This document shows positions 1 to 10,915 of a stretch of 64,000 bases of DNA, one piece after another; position 1 is the first letter of the stretch, and every line of letters begins with the position of its first letter. The notes under the pieces are model-generated. The model saw nothing but the letters and a program-made list of their open reading frames with translations, was not told the DNA's origin and ran no database searches. The stretch is taken from the NCBI GenBank assembly GCA_032718475.1, contig JAUCBJ010000121.1:1-64000 (forward strand), given 5' to 3'. The position numbers were made by a program, and so were the translations under genes. This stretch comes from Nemertoderma westbladi (Eukaryota; Xenacoelomorpha; Nemertodermatida; Nemertodermatidae).

Positions 1-430
1 TTATAAAATTAACCCTTTCAAGATCCTGGGCCCTATGCGGGCTGCCACTTTTAGAGGGTACTGTGGACAAGCAATATTATATTTATATACTGCCATCTGA
101 AATATCCCGTAATCCATATAGGATGCCAATGAATAGCATGTCATTTTTTATGATTTTGTCACGTTAGATGTTGACCAATTACTTCAATTTCTATACAGAA
201 TGCAATTTTTTGAATCTTATGGCTGTGTTGTCTGTATCCAAAAAGATCAAGCCTTACCATGCCATGGTGTCTGGACAATTGTGACCCGGACTGTGAGCGA
301 ACAGGAAACACTATCATGTCTATGTCCAAATACAAACACCATTGCGTGGTTACAGTTGGTTTAAGGGGGGTCCATTATCATTGTCAGTAAATCACAGTTT
401 AAAAGAGTTTGTCAACAGGATGAAAAAGGT
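1..430. other. Non-coding left edge of window
   Basis: No supported reading frame. This stretch lies downstream of the minus-strand BEL/Pao pol remnant, so a 3' LTR would be expected here, but I could not match it to sequence on the other side of that element. Nothing else recognised. Confidence 0.4.
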
Positions 431-1312
431 TTAAACGGGTTTAGCATTGTCACCAATGTCTGCAGCAGGATCCTGAGTAGGGAACTTATCACCTCTCATG
501 GAGTCAACACTGCCATTGCCTTCAAGAAGGCACAGCCTCTGGATAGGGCGTTGGTAGTGACCCTTTGCCGTTTGTATCGTCACAGTCCTCGCAAGTCCGT
601 CTTTACTCGGGTGTATTGCTGCAACTCGCGCCACAGGCCAGTGTACACGGTCTTTGAGGTCTTCCTTCACTAGCACCATGTCGCCAACTGCGACATTCCT
701 ATAGGTGTTGCTCCACTTCCTCCTGGTCTGGAGGGTTATGAGATACTCCTGGGCCCAGATTCTCCACCAATGTGCCGCCAACGCTTGGGCCTTCTTCCAA
801 TTGGTATGTCTCGCGATATTGTAGGGATCTGGGAACGTTTCCTCTGGAAGAATGTTGGTCTTGGGTCTTCCGAGTAGATGGTTAGGTGTAAGGGACTCAA
901 CCGGGGCATTCACCATCTGGGTATTACGGTAAATTAGTCCGTGCTCTCCCATTAATGGTCTCAATGTTATTATTGCAATTAACGTCATTATCATTATCAA
1001 CAACATTACTAGCCACCAAAGCATGGGCGAGCACCAATGTCCGTCTTTGAACGTTGCCTGATCAAGAACGTCGACACAATATTGATCTTCCTCGGACGGG
1101 TTCTCGTCCTTCTCGGCAAACTCTAGGGTCTCTAGGTTGCAGTATTTGGTCATCTCCTGCTGGGTTTTCTCGGTCTCAAGGAATAAATCCTCGCCCAGGT
1201 CTGTAGCTGAACAATAACCCACGGAGGTTGCATTCTCTTTAATCTGACATTTAGGGAGGTATGTATAGGTGTCTATAGTCTCCTCCTTGATGCCGCAGAG
1301 TGTCCATCCCAT
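431..1312 (-). pseudogene. BEL/Pao pol remnant: protease end joined to integrase C-terminus
   Basis: The 293-residue frame begins with the sequence typical of the end of the Peptidase A17 region of BEL/Pao pol (GWTLCGI) and the linker leading to reverse transcriptase (about residues 1-99). It then jumps to integrase C-terminal sequence: SLTPNHLLGR near residue 140, a Trp-rich helix, and a DUF5641-like tail with GDMVLV and RLCLLE. An intact pol would have RT, RNase H and the integrase DDE core between these, so roughly 2.5 kb is deleted. The junction encodes a very hydrophobic stretch at about residues 97-117 that could pass for a membrane segment but is probably accidental. The frame stays open across the junction. 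Function is lost. Confidence 0.75.
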
Positions 1313-1354
1313 GATTGTACGTTTGGCATAAAAGCCATCATCCTGCTTTACAGA

Positions 1355-2153
1355 TCAGGCGACGTCTCCTGTGGGTATGTGTAATTCCGGTGTGTCGAGT
1401 CCGATCAATAGGGTGATGCGGTTCACGTCCAACGGTGGACATCTTAGGTCTACATCTTCCCGGTCTAACTGTATGAGTGGGGCGTATTCAGCTGATTGTC
1501 GGAACCGCACTCGGAGTTCGGTGTGTACCAAGGTGTTCTTGATCGTCAGCTTGACCGTCTCGTAGCCTTTCATGACTCCTTTCATCTGGAGCAAGCACCT
1601 CCCCGGACTCTACTTCTCTATGGTCGGTGATAGTTTGTATGGGCCATTTGCAAGGTTTGTAGTCTAGGCAAAGTTGTTCGAGGAAATCCCGGTCGATGAT
1701 GGTTCCGTCCGACCTGTTATCGAGGAACGCGAGCGTTGTCAAGGATTTCCCGACCCCTTGAATTCTTACTGGGATTACTTTGGCGAAGACCATGTAACGG
1801 CGATTTATAAGGTTGATCGTGGCCGAGATATTTGTCACTTGTGATACATCGGTGGAGGTCTGAAATGGGTTGGTTTCCCTACATTGAATCGTCCGGGTTC
1901 CTTTAGAGACGTGGTTCGTTTCTCCTCTTCGTTTGGCTTTGATCCGAAAGGGGAGGGTGGTGAAGTCAAAGTTTGCAGGGATGTAGAGGAGTGTGTGATG
2001 ACGTAGGTCATTACAGACTGCGCAGCACGATCTTTGGTCGCAATCCCGAACATAGTGACCTGTTCCGAGACACCGGAAGCATCCTCGGTGTCTCATTATC
2101 GCCTCGAAGCGTGGAACGAGTTCAGCAAACAGGAACTTTCTGCAGAATTCCAC
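1355..2153 (-). pseudogene. BEL/Pao zinc knuckle and aspartic protease remnant
   Basis: Two overlapping minus-strand frames (1488-2153 and 1355-1594) together carry a CCHC knuckle (CFRCLGTGHYVRDC), a second Cys/His motif (CCAVCNDLRHH) and a DUF1758-like aspartic protease whose active-site region reads LDNRSD near residue 144 rather than the usual D-S/N-G-S/A. The change of frame near 1590 shows a frameshift, because protease sequence continues from one frame into the other (DVDLRCPPLDV and IGLDTPEL are typical of the following segment). The fragment sits between the gag remnant and the pol tail, shifted by one frame relative to gag. It cannot make a normal protease. Confidence 0.7.
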
Positions 2154-2259
2154 CTTATGTTTCTCTCCGCAGAAGAGACATATAGGGGAGGCTGTTATGC
2201 CTTCCCTTTTGGGTGCTTACGGCTGATGTCGGTTCCTCGTAATCCTCGTCATCCAAGTC

Positions 2260-4398
2260 CTAGGCCATACTGACGGCCACCGTACTCACAGGAGTAGGGC
2301 GGAATCTTGGGTTTGGAGCGGGTGCCCTGCTCTGGTAATTGCTCTCCATCCCATCCAATTTGGAGAGACTCTGTTTGGAGAACATGGGGTCGTTCATGGC
2401 CTCTGATATATCTTCTTTGAATGCCGACATTTCGAGGAAACTAGGATCCCGATCCAGGTGTCTGCGTCGGAGATCGACACATTTATACGCCCATTTGCTT
2501 TGCAGCCATCCGGGGAACTTTTGGGCAATCTGTCGGAGGTTTAGAATGTTGTTTACTTGTTCCTCCTTATTTAATGGTTTTAGAGTGTAGTAGGCATCTT
2601 TCATGGAATCCGAGAACTCCTGGATATTCTGTGGGTCACCTAGGGACCCAGCGTCCTGTATCAGTTTCTCGAGAGTCTTATTAATTATAGTCCCGATATT
2701 TCCGTATCTTTTGTCTAGAGTTTTCCATGCATCATAGTATGCTTCATGAGATCCTCCCTCGAAACAATTAATGATTTGGCGTGGTTTGTCTCCCAGGTAT
2801 TGGGATAAATATACCAGTTTTTGTGCGTCGGTTATGTCCGTTGACCCAATCTGAGCGAAGAACCGTTTCTTGAATCCGAGGTAATCGATGGGGTCTCCTT
2901 CGAAGGTGCGGATCTCCATCTTGGGCATGGCTAGGCGGTTTTCCAATGCCCGGATAATGCCGACGTCATCTGAACTGGAATGACTAGGAGGGTTATAGTT
3001 ATTAGCACTCTCTCCCATGCATGATGGATCGATGAGAGGTGGAGTTTTAATGATGACGCGGTTACGGATTTGTGGTGTGGATGTAAACGGGTTGTTGGAT
3101 CAAGGGGTGGCGTCCCGTTCCGAGTCCCTTTCAGGCTCGTACTTGGGTACACCCGGTACCGTGGGGTTGGAGTCGAAATAAGTTTCCTCATTTTTAAGCG
3201 TAACCGGTGGGAGATGAAATACTGGTGCTTGTGCAGATAACGTAGACTGTACGGTGGGCGGGAACTCAGGTTTCGGAGGTTTTGCATCTGGTGGCGTAAA
3301 TGACTTCTCTAATTCCGGTACCGGGATTGGTTCATAGTTCTGTTCTATACCCCTTTCCCAGTCCTCGTATAGTTGAATATCCTATTCTATAAGTGCGGCT
3401 TCGTATTCCGCGAGTTTCGCAATATCCGCATTCTTTTTATGGATGAGAATCGCTTGGGCCTCGGCATGTTGTTTACGCATTTCTGCCTCCCGTTTGCGTT
3501 GTTCGGTCTCCTGTTTGGCCTCTCGTCTACGTTGTTCGGCCTCCCATTTGCGCTGTTCGACCTGTCGTTCAGCCTCTTGTCTATGCTGTTCGGCCTCCTG
3601 TTTGGCCTCTCATCTACGTTGTTCGGTCTGTCGTTCGGCCTCTTGTCTATACTGTTCAGCCTCCTGTTCGGCCTCTCGTCTACGTTGTTCGGCCTGTCGT
3701 TCGGCCTCTTGTCTATGCTGTTCGGCCTCCTGTTCGGCCTCTCGTCTACGTTGTTCGGCCTCTCATTTCTGCATTTTGGCTGCTAATACATCTTGCTCGA
3801 CTCGCAGTTGAACATACTCATCTTCCATCCGAGCTTTGAGGGCCAATGTCTTCTGCTCTCGTAGCTGATCTCGGAGTGGTTAACCCCCTTGAGAACTGCG
3901 TGCTGAACCGGACCTCTCGTCCTAGCGCTGGAGTGCTGGTTCCTAGAGGACCCCGTTCTCTTTCGATTAATTGCTGTCCTCTGTTCGCACTGATTCTGCG
4001 TCTGTTCTTTCAGCTCTCTTATAATATTGTTCCTCGTAGCCTCTCACGAGGCTGAGGGTCCTCCGGTGTTGATTGCGGAACTCATCTAGATGTACCACAT
4101 GTTCTTCTAATCTGGGGTAGTTTACCTGATCAGTGGCGGGGATGAGTTCTTAATATGCCTGTATCATCCTCTCATATCGTTGTAAGATATTTCGAATATT
4201 CTGAAGCTGAGTTTGTATCTCGTTGAGGGGGGTTTCGACTCTCCTGAGATGTTTCTCTATACGCTGATACGCTCGAGTGACTCCGCCTTTGAGAGCGCCT
4301 AGTCAACGGGTCATGTTCTTGACGTTCGGTACCTCGTCGGCCTCCGAGTCTGTGTGGGTGTCCATCTCATCGGCGTCGGAGACGTTGTTCGTCGTCAT
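2260..4398 (-). pseudogene. BEL/Pao gag, frame preserved but with in-frame stops
   Basis: From an ATG at 4398 one frame can be followed to 2260 without an indel. It gives an acidic N-terminus, a helical segment (VTRAYQRIEKHLRRVE), a long Glu/Gln/Arg-rich coiled coil encoded by a tandem repeat, a Pro-rich linker, and a DUF1759-like capsid near 2300-2930 (MEIRTFEGDPIDYLGF, DAWKTLDKRYGN, FPGWLQSKW). Stop codons interrupt the frame at 4303, 4150, 3763, 3610, 3382 and 3100. Frame conservation with point nonsense changes suggests decay mainly by substitution. The next segment (zinc knuckle) is shifted by one frame. Plus-strand Leu/Phe-rich or Ser/Cys-rich frames at 3373-3811 are antisense shadows of the coiled coil. 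Confidence 0.8.
3480..3775 (-). repeat. Tandem repeat encoding the gag coiled coil
   Basis: Short units built on the plus-strand word cggcctcttgtctatgctgt alternate with close variants ending in acgttgttcgg. On the minus strand they encode repeats such as AEQRRREAEQEAEQHRQEAE, a heptad-like charged helix inside gag. Copy number and unit phase are irregular. Confidence 0.75.
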
Positions 4399-4586
4399 TC
4401 TAGCGCCTCGTTGATAGCTAGATATGCGATGTTGTAAAATAGTTCTTCGTAGCTTTCGTACTCAGCTTGGACTACCCGAACGGTAATCCTGAATCGTCCG
4501 ACATTCGTTCCTTGTACTTCAACCTCGACGTGCCAGATTCCTGGCTCAACTTGGATTATGTCGATGGGTGTGATCGATACTTCCAT
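4395..4586 (-). CDS. Small ORF immediately upstream of gag, function unknown
   Basis: A 63-residue frame (begins MEVSITPIDIIQVEPG) whose stop codon lies just before and overlapping the position of the gag ATG at 4398. Its composition is balanced and not low-complexity, unlike antisense shadows in this region. It could be a leader ORF of the BEL/Pao element or chance. I do not recognise a family. Low confidence that it was ever translated. Confidence 0.3.
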   Translation of the reverse strand: MEVSITPIDIIQVEPGIWHVEVEVQGTNVGRFRITVRVVQAEYESYEELFYNIAYLAINEALE

Positions 4587-4677
4587 TCCCTGTTAACGAC
4601 TCCCTATATGTAATCTGCCGACTACGAGTTTATTAGATCGAGTTTGTCGATTGATTAAACCACGGCTTTGTCTTAAC

Positions 4678-5166
4678 TCAAATACCAGAGTTTCCTCGTA
4701 GTGGGTGCTGGGTAAGCACAGAGAGAGTTTGAAGAGTATTGTAGGATTCCCAACTTCCACCAGTTGAAGTTGGCCGCATCTTATTCTCAATTTTGTTGCC
4801 ATTATTTGCCATTACTTCTTCATCCTCATCTCTCAACATTCTAACATCCGATTCTACTGCGCTGTTTGGCTCGCCTGGTTTTTCTTTTTCCGTGTCTGCG
4901 TTTTGAGTTTCTTGTTCTCCTTGGTGTCGTTCAACTTTCTCGATGGCAACGTCAGTGGGTGGAATGAGGACGGGTACAACATCGTCATGGATGTCTTTAA
5001 TTACAACATAAGGGTTATATTGGCGCCCTAGACGGCCTCGCCGATTCATACGGCCTCGTTGTCCGTAATTAGTGATAACATTAATTATGGGGTTACGCCC
5101 ATTTATATTAATTCGATCAATTTTTCTACAGTAGGTATGCTTAATAATCAATTTCGTGCACACCAC
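4678..5166 (-). CDS. Leader ORF of the BEL/Pao remnant, function unknown
   Basis: A 162-residue frame with a basic Gly/Arg-rich patch (GQRGRMNRRGRLGRQ) followed by a Glu/Lys/Asp-rich segment. It lies upstream of the gag frame of the degenerate BEL/Pao copy and may be a 5' part of that element or unrelated sequence. No recognisable domain. The start is taken at the first ATG and is arbitrary. Confidence 0.3.
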   Translation of the reverse strand: MVCTKLIIKHTYCRKIDRININGRNPIINVITNYGQRGRMNRRGRLGRQYNPYVVIKDIHDDVVPVLIPPTDVAIEKVERHQGEQETQNADTEKEKPGEPNSAVESDVRMLRDEDEEVMANNGNKIENKMRPTSTGGSWESYNTLQTLSVLTQHPLRGNSGI

Positions 5167-5323
5167 TTGTTTGTTTTTTTAAATAGCGCATTTAGAGGAA
5201 AAGGAACAGGTTAATGACGTGGTCATTTCTAAGCAAAACAATAAACGATCACTTTGCCATTTCAGGGAAACCATATGCTGAGACAGTCAGTAGTCACATG
5301 GTTTGACACTCAGTAGTCACTCT

Positions 5324-5577
5324 CGCGTGTCCGTCCCACCCCTCCCGAACCCCGAAAGGATTGGTCATCGGGAACCAGTACGGCTTGGCTAGGGGTCCAT
5401 CGGTTCATCGCAGAGACCCAACCACCTAGGCTTTCCGAGTCCTTATTCAGGCTTGTAGTCGCTTCGGCAGCCGAGAAACTGCTCCGAACAGTCGGTAGGC
5501 CAGTAGAGTCCAGTCCTTTGTCTTTCGACCCCGTTGCGTGTCCGTCCCACCCTTTCCTCACCCCGAAGGGATCGGTC
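5324..5577. repeat. Pair of imperfect 43-bp direct repeats
   Basis: The word gcgtgtccgtcccaccc starts at about 5324 and again at about 5535, each followed by a similar stretch ending in ccgaa(a/g)gga(t)tcggtca-like sequence. The copies are about 211 bp apart and lie just upstream of the BEL/Pao remnant, so they could be a remnant of its LTR or leader. No longer match was seen. Confidence 0.45.
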
Positions 5578-5599
5578 ACCTGGCCAGGCCATATATCCA

Positions 5600-7100
5600 A
5601 TAGTAAAATAATTAAAAAATTTAAATTTCAAAAACTATAAAAAAGATAACTTCCCCTTTATTTTAAAATATATTTCAAGTGGATTTATAAGTTTAATATA
5701 TGGGAGAATCAAAGCTAAAAATTACTTATCAACCCACTTAACGATTAATATTATTAAATTTTGGATATGTAGATACAAAATACAAAGGTAGCAGTACCGA
5801 CAATATATAACAATTTCCCAGGTTGCGAATCAGGATGTGATTGTGAGTTGTCTGCTTAGGCGACTGTGTATTACATTAGACGGCAGTTTGTTTGGTTGAT
5901 GTAAGTCATTATTGGTTTTCATCCTCCAATCCCATCTGTTTCATGGAGTCTGTGTGATGCATGTTAGTTACGGCGGCGGCGACAGAATCCATATGCTGAG
6001 AGGTCAGCCTCCGGGCCGCTCAGTTTACGTGCGTATACGTTTATTCCAAACACTCAATCGAAGAAATTATCTTTAGTTTAAAATTATTATTAAAAATATG
6101 AAGAAATTATCGGGAGGGGGTGGGCCATCACGCTGTTGAACTACAGAACAATTTATCTACGATTTCTCGCGAATTCTTCCAGTTTCTCAAACTCTTACAA
6201 TTTGCTGTGCGCGATATAGCGCTCTCTAACAGCGGAGCAACTCAGTCAGTCAGTTGTTTACTTCAGTTGTTCTTCTCACCGGAGCTGATGTTTCCTTTAC
6301 CAACTTCTATTCTAAGACGCCAAGACCACATTTTTTTGATAGCGAAGTCTTATTCAAGGAACGGCAGGTCATAGAAGAATCGTAATCAGATGTCTCGAAA
6401 CAGTTGAAAAGTTCAGCATTGGGTATGGGTATTCCGAGTGTGTTTCGCCAGAGCGAAAGGCAGATTGTAAGTGAATCTCACATTAAAGTAGCGCCAAAAG
6501 TGCCTTCATTGATCGCCTGCGCTTCAACATCGACTATGTACTACAGTGGGCCTACTACCAACAAACTGTAAATAAAAAAATTAATACCAACAACTCAAGC
6601 CCATCTGTTGATGTGTGGTAGTGGTAGTAGAGGAGAGGCTACTACTGCTGTACTGCTTTTGGTAGGCTTAACAGGTTGTTTATTTATTTGAGTTTATTAT
6701 GACTGTATGAGGTTGCTTGGCAATGAACAATTGGACAGAATGCACAATACAATGCATAACACATAAGGTGTATGTAGGCCCTACACCTTGATAACACAAT
6801 ACAATGAGTCAACCCACCTTTCCTTAAATGTCTTATACGCCAACCATTTAATAGACGTCTGGTCTTGCCCAATCAGAGAACAGTAAATAAGCTGCATTTA
6901 ATTAACCAAATGCTGTTATGTGGTAGTGGTTTGTAGTAAGAAAAATATTGGCTTGGAAAAGGAATTTATTAGCACATAATGTAAATATTGTACTTAAATA
7001 TTATTTGTAACAACTTCATATTGGATTACTAAAAGAAGCCAGGAATTCACAATAACAAGATCCAAAATGTAAAGGCTATAAGTTCTCTAGACAATAGACA
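5600..7100. other. AT-rich non-coding stretch
   Basis: Short open frames at 6120-6374 (+) and 6684-6872 (-) have no recognisable content and look random. I see no repeat, RNA gene or transposon signature here. Confidence 0.4.
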
Positions 7101-7107
7101 GTTTCGA

Positions 7108-7402
7108 GCGAGCCATGAAGCGAGTGAAGCCTTAGCATATGGGTACCATTAGCGAGTTGTGGGGGCGAGCTACGATGAAGTAAGGAAGGTTATTGTATTT
7201 ATAATATTACTATTTTAATTTGATTATTTTACTTAAATCTGCCATCGCTTTTATTTAAAAATTTCTCCCGCCACCTCACCCACTTATCCCGCCATCGCCA
7301 TCTGCCCAAGTTATTTTGTTGATTTGATGAAAAAATAGGGCGAGCCATGAAGCGAGTGAAGCCTTAGCATATGGGTACCATTAACGAGTTGTGGGGGAGC
7401 AT
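7108..7402. repeat. Two 62-bp direct repeats 232 bp apart
   Basis: Copies starting at about 7108 and 7340 both read gcgagccatgaagcgagtga, continue to an agcatatgggtaccatta core, and end with a gagttgtggggg-like sequence. They differ at only a few positions. The 170 bp between them is AT-rich. They may be termini or short LTR-like ends of a small non-autonomous element; no target duplication could be assigned. Confidence 0.55.
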
Positions 7403-7927
7403 GTAGGTACTATTGTTGAATTTGCCGATTATTATTGTTATTATATTAATTGTCGTAATTATTACTTACATTAATTTTCGGTAGGTGGCGGTGTGTGAGT
7501 TTCACCAACCATCCGAGGCGGACATATGCACATCGGCCGCCGACTGGCGATCGGCGAGATAGCAATCCCCGGGCGCGCCGGGAGCACCCCATCTTTACGT
7601 GGTACGTCCCGTATTCTATCTTCCCACGCGAATCTCCGCGCTACCATCACTAAATGTCGCCCCCTTGTTAAGGGGCGATGAATGAAGGCAACAGACAACA
7701 GACATCGGTTTATAGGGTTTAACTTCGGGCGTTATAAATGTCACCGTTGGTTTATTAGGCCTCCTAAGTGGTTCGATAGCACCCCCTCGAGGCCCCCACC
7801 CAAAAGTTTGGGGCACCCTACCAGAAACTGGTATTTGTTGGTTGGGTTCAACGATTTTATTCGCTTCAGCCATTATAATACAGAAATTATTATACTGCTA
7901 TATGGCCAGTCAACCATGTCAAACGCT

Positions 7928-7949
7928 CCCCCCCCCCCCCCCCCCCCCC
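7928..7949. repeat. Poly-C tract, 22 bp
   Basis: Uninterrupted run of 22 C. It abuts a LINE coding fragment on the minus strand and is one of five such G/C runs of 18-22 bp in this window. Confidence 0.9.
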
Positions 7950-8075
7950 ATTAATTAAGCAATCTGATGTAAAACCGAATTCAACATCTGCTTTACCACC
8001 CTTCAACTTAGAAATCGCCTCAGCTACCAATTTGGCAGAAACAGACATACTTTCGTCAATAACAAGATTTTGCAA
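7950..8075 (-). pseudogene. LINE ORF2 fragment upstream of RT
   Basis: About 40 residues on the minus strand read ISKLKGGKADVEFGFTSDCL followed by ING, which matches the conserved linker that precedes RT domain 1 in many non-LTR retrotransposon proteins (pattern I-x-x-LK-x-GK-x-D-x-x-G-x-x-S-D). Coding similarity ends at the poly-C run. It is an isolated, decayed fragment; the clade is not determined. Confidence 0.55.
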
Positions 8076-8313
8076 TTCTGAAATAGTTTAGAATCAACGA
8101 TTATAATATATTTTAAAAATCGGAAAAAATGAACAACAGAGGGTGGCATACACTACACCAATAATATAATATTTTTTTCAGATTATTAAATCGCCATTTA
8201 TATTTACTAATAAAATAAAGTACAAAGCGGTTTGGTTGAATGGCTTAGTGTGGAGTGGGGTGGTGGGAAGAATATGGAAGTTTATAGAAGAACAAACAAT
8301 AATTCTTATGACA

Positions 8314-8982
8314 TTATGTAATAAGCCTCTCTTCAATAAACTCCTTTACTTTATTCGGTTCTGATGGCCATATATATGATATATGGGCATCAGCCTCTGC
8401 TGATATGGTTTTCTCCCCATCCGCCTGTGTGATGGTACCCCACATCGACCATCCCACTACAGACAAACCACATTCTCTATTGATTCTTCCTGCAATACTT
8501 TTTCTCTGCATTCTTCAAGGCTGGAACACCGAAATTACCAAGAGGTAAAGCCAGCGGAGAAGGATTAATAAAAAGTTTTGATAGATTGAAAGAGAATAGC
8601 CCGTCCTCGGCTTCTGGAAATCCTGGAATTTCTGGATTGATAAACATTCCAGCACACCAGTTGACTGAACGCCTGCTCTTATAATAACACACACATACTG
8701 CCTCCTTGGATAAGATGCCTCCTTAACACACACCCCGGAGATACTGACTTTTACACACTTGTAGCTAAACATATGAGTGTCAGTATCGCCAGGGTATTGG
8801 TTGTAGGGGACGTAGGGAACTTCGTACACTGGGCCAGGGGTTAGTTTTATAGGGGATCCAGTATGTATAATGGGATTAGATGAGTCGTTGCTCATATATT
8901 TACAGTTGAAATATGCAATCCATAATCCACAATATACAATCCACGATCGTGTATCATGGACTTCCTTTGTTCGTAATTTCAA
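8314..8982 (-). pseudogene. Unidentified decayed coding stretch in three frames
   Basis: Three minus-strand frames overlap in sequence: 8515-8982, 8477-8692 and 8314-8511. Read together they look like one protein that changes frame twice, for example from NPIIHTGSPIKLTPGPVYEV in the first frame to PGFPEAEDGLFSFNLSK in the second and then ECGLSVVGWSMWGTITQADG in the third. Composition is normal for a globular protein and not low-complexity. I do not recognise the family. It may be a frameshifted pseudogene, a host gene with small introns, or chance overlap. Confidence 0.3.
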
Positions 8983-9423
8983 TTTATCCTGATTTTATCT
9001 TTAAAACCTACGCAAATGGAGTTGAGGTTAGAATTCTGAGTTTATCTAAGAATAGAGTTTTTAATCTCAAAAAAAACATATTTTGGATGATGCCGTTCGT
9101 CAGTTGACTACGCTTAGTAAGACACCAGGACATAAAGAGGAGATCATAGTGCGAAACATGGAGCTCTTGGGATGTTGTCAATTTGGAGGGCGCAATTATT
9201 ATATGATGGCGGGCCTTTGATCTAGAACTCGATACATGATTATCTTGTTGCCATTATCTCGTCATGATATTGACGTCACACCTCTCCTTTGTTCTTTCTC
9301 TAACATATGAACACTTTCCATTGTCATATTTTAATCATCTACCTCTATAAAAAGCTATCATGATGGCCACGGTTCACTCTAGAAACATTTCCATATAAAT
9401 TTTTATCCTTTTCTGTCATCTAA

Positions 9424-9921
9424 TTACAATGTTTTCTTACATATAAGAATATATTTACTTTTTGTATTAACTTCGCCAAACCCTTCAGCTAATTTGCCAT
9501 GAAATACCGAATCTTCAACAAACTGAAATGTATACTCTTCATTCCAACGAAATGAAGCTTTCATTACTGACCTACATCTTTTTGTGTTAAAATTTAATTG
9601 TATAACACATTGCTGTAAGAAGTTACCATGTTCAGTGGGCAAACTCTCACCTCTACCATTATTGTAAGATTTACAAATAACGAATATATCCTTGCCTGGA
9701 ATGTGATTCATCATTTCAACATTATCAACCATATCAACTGTAGGAACAAGATCACAAATATCTCCTGCAACCTGATCTGCGACCATATCACCTAAATGTA
9801 AGTGGCCTAAAACCACACTAATTTTCTCCAGGCAATCAGTAACATTCGTATTAGACCTTGGAACCCTTGTGTTATTATTGACAACACGGCAATACATTAT
9901 ACAAACTGACAATGACTGCAA
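9424..9921 (-). CDS. Hypothetical protein, possible exon
   Basis: A 165-residue minus-strand frame with ordinary composition, including DMVADQVAGDICDLVPTVDM and RWNEEYTFQFVEDSVFHGKL. No recognised motif, no signal peptide and no membrane segment. It follows, in the minus direction, another unexplained frame at 10161-10488, so the two could belong to one host or transposon gene, but no splice junction linking them is proven. The start at the first ATG is arbitrary. Confidence 0.35.
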   Translation of the reverse strand: MQSLSVCIMYCRVVNNNTRVPRSNTNVTDCLEKISVVLGHLHLGDMVADQVAGDICDLVPTVDMVDNVEMMNHIPGKDIFVICKSYNNGRGESLPTEHGNFLQQCVIQLNFNTKRCRSVMKASFRWNEEYTFQFVEDSVFHGKLAEGFGEVNTKSKYILICKKTL

Positions 9922-10160
9922 TCATAAACCTGGTGCTAAATTGTCTACTTTATGAATAACCCAAGGTCTCATTCCAGTACTTGATTAAGTCTGTATACAA
10001 GGCATTTCTTTTCTTGATATTTCCCTAACAGATTGTTTCCCAATTTTTATCACTCGTTGCTCTCTTATAACAATATCAATATGTATCATATGTCATATGT
10101 GCTGTATCAATATGTATTGCTCCTTGTAAATTATCCTTTATTTTATCAGGTGGCGGCAAA

Positions 10161-10488
10161 TCATGTCTTTACAACTTCCACGTAATTATCTTCTAGGTTA
10201 GGTCTACCATCCCTAACGAATTCAATAACATCCACTCTGTATTCCAAAATTAATCTATTAGCCTTCTCTAATCTGTTATCATCGTAAAAACAAATGGAAA
10301 CTGAATCCGCGGATCCAAATCTATGAATGTTGAAGATATTCTGTTGTAACCACCTTTTGCATTTATCGTCCGATACGAATCCACATGCTATCCAACTCTT
10401 GGTTCTCTCTCTAATTACATGGAATGATATCTTTGCCATAGATAATATATCTGGCCACGCGAACAAGTATCTTGCATTATCGTCACCT
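10161..10488 (-). CDS. Hypothetical protein, possible terminal exon
   Basis: A minus-strand frame ending in NYVEVVKT and a stop at 10161. It can be extended past its first ATG to about 10488, where the minus strand reads a splice-acceptor-like tacag before GDDNARYLFAW. That would make it the last exon of a spliced gene. The content (SWIACGFVSDDKCKRWLQQN, FDDNRLEKANRLILEYRVDV-like) looks protein-coding but I do not recognise a family. An isolated ORF in AT-rich DNA remains possible. Confidence 0.35.
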
Positions 10489-10915
10489 GTAATGTATTTA
10501 AAACTTTTTTAAATATAAAGATTAAATAAAATATAACATCAAACAAAAAAAAATTAAAAAAAAGACTGCAGACACAACGGATGTGTCTCTGTCTATATGA
10601 CAGTGATTTCTAACAAACTATTAATTTACATTTTCGGCTAATTATTTTTCAATACAGGTTTTCTGGGGTGCAAAATACATTGGAAAATATTTAAAAATGA
10701 TATGATTACTATAAATGGCTGTTTAGTCCTCTCTGCGTAGGAAAAAATGAAAAAAACAAGTTAACCAGCACTTTTCAGTTAGAACACAAAATTTTTAATT
10801 CACTTATACGATGCTATAAATTCACATTTTCAGGTTTTCGAGGGCGCTGATTCTAATGGAATACATTTCTAATATGCCAGATCATTGCTACTTGTATTTT
10901 TCGGCGTAATTTGGC

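Larger units (their letters stand above)
431..5166 (-). mobile_element. Degenerate BEL/Pao LTR retrotransposon, internally deleted
   Basis: Reading on the minus strand, the region runs from short leader ORFs through a coiled-coil gag with a DUF1759-like capsid, zinc knuckles, a retropepsin-like protease and finally the C-terminal tail of a BEL/Pao integrase. This order is that of BEL/Pao gag-pol. The body of pol (reverse transcriptase, RNase H and integrase core) is missing, and gag carries at least six in-frame stops, so the copy is dead. No LTR pair was found by eye; the limits given are those of the coding remnants. It belongs to a different family from the elements at 13.9-34.9 kb and at 58 kb. 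Confidence 0.8.

Noticed and set aside
3373-3811. Plus-strand Leu/Phe-rich and Ser/Cys-rich reading frames
   Set aside because: They are antisense shadows of the tandem repeat encoding the gag coiled coil on the minus strand.
7616-7873. Possible 85-codon minus-strand gene in a GC-richer patch
   Set aside because: No motif, an overlapping frame of similar length on both strands, and no neighbours supporting it.
8477-8692. Independent small gene
   Set aside because: Its sequence continues that of overlapping frames on either side, so it is better described as part of one frameshifted stretch.
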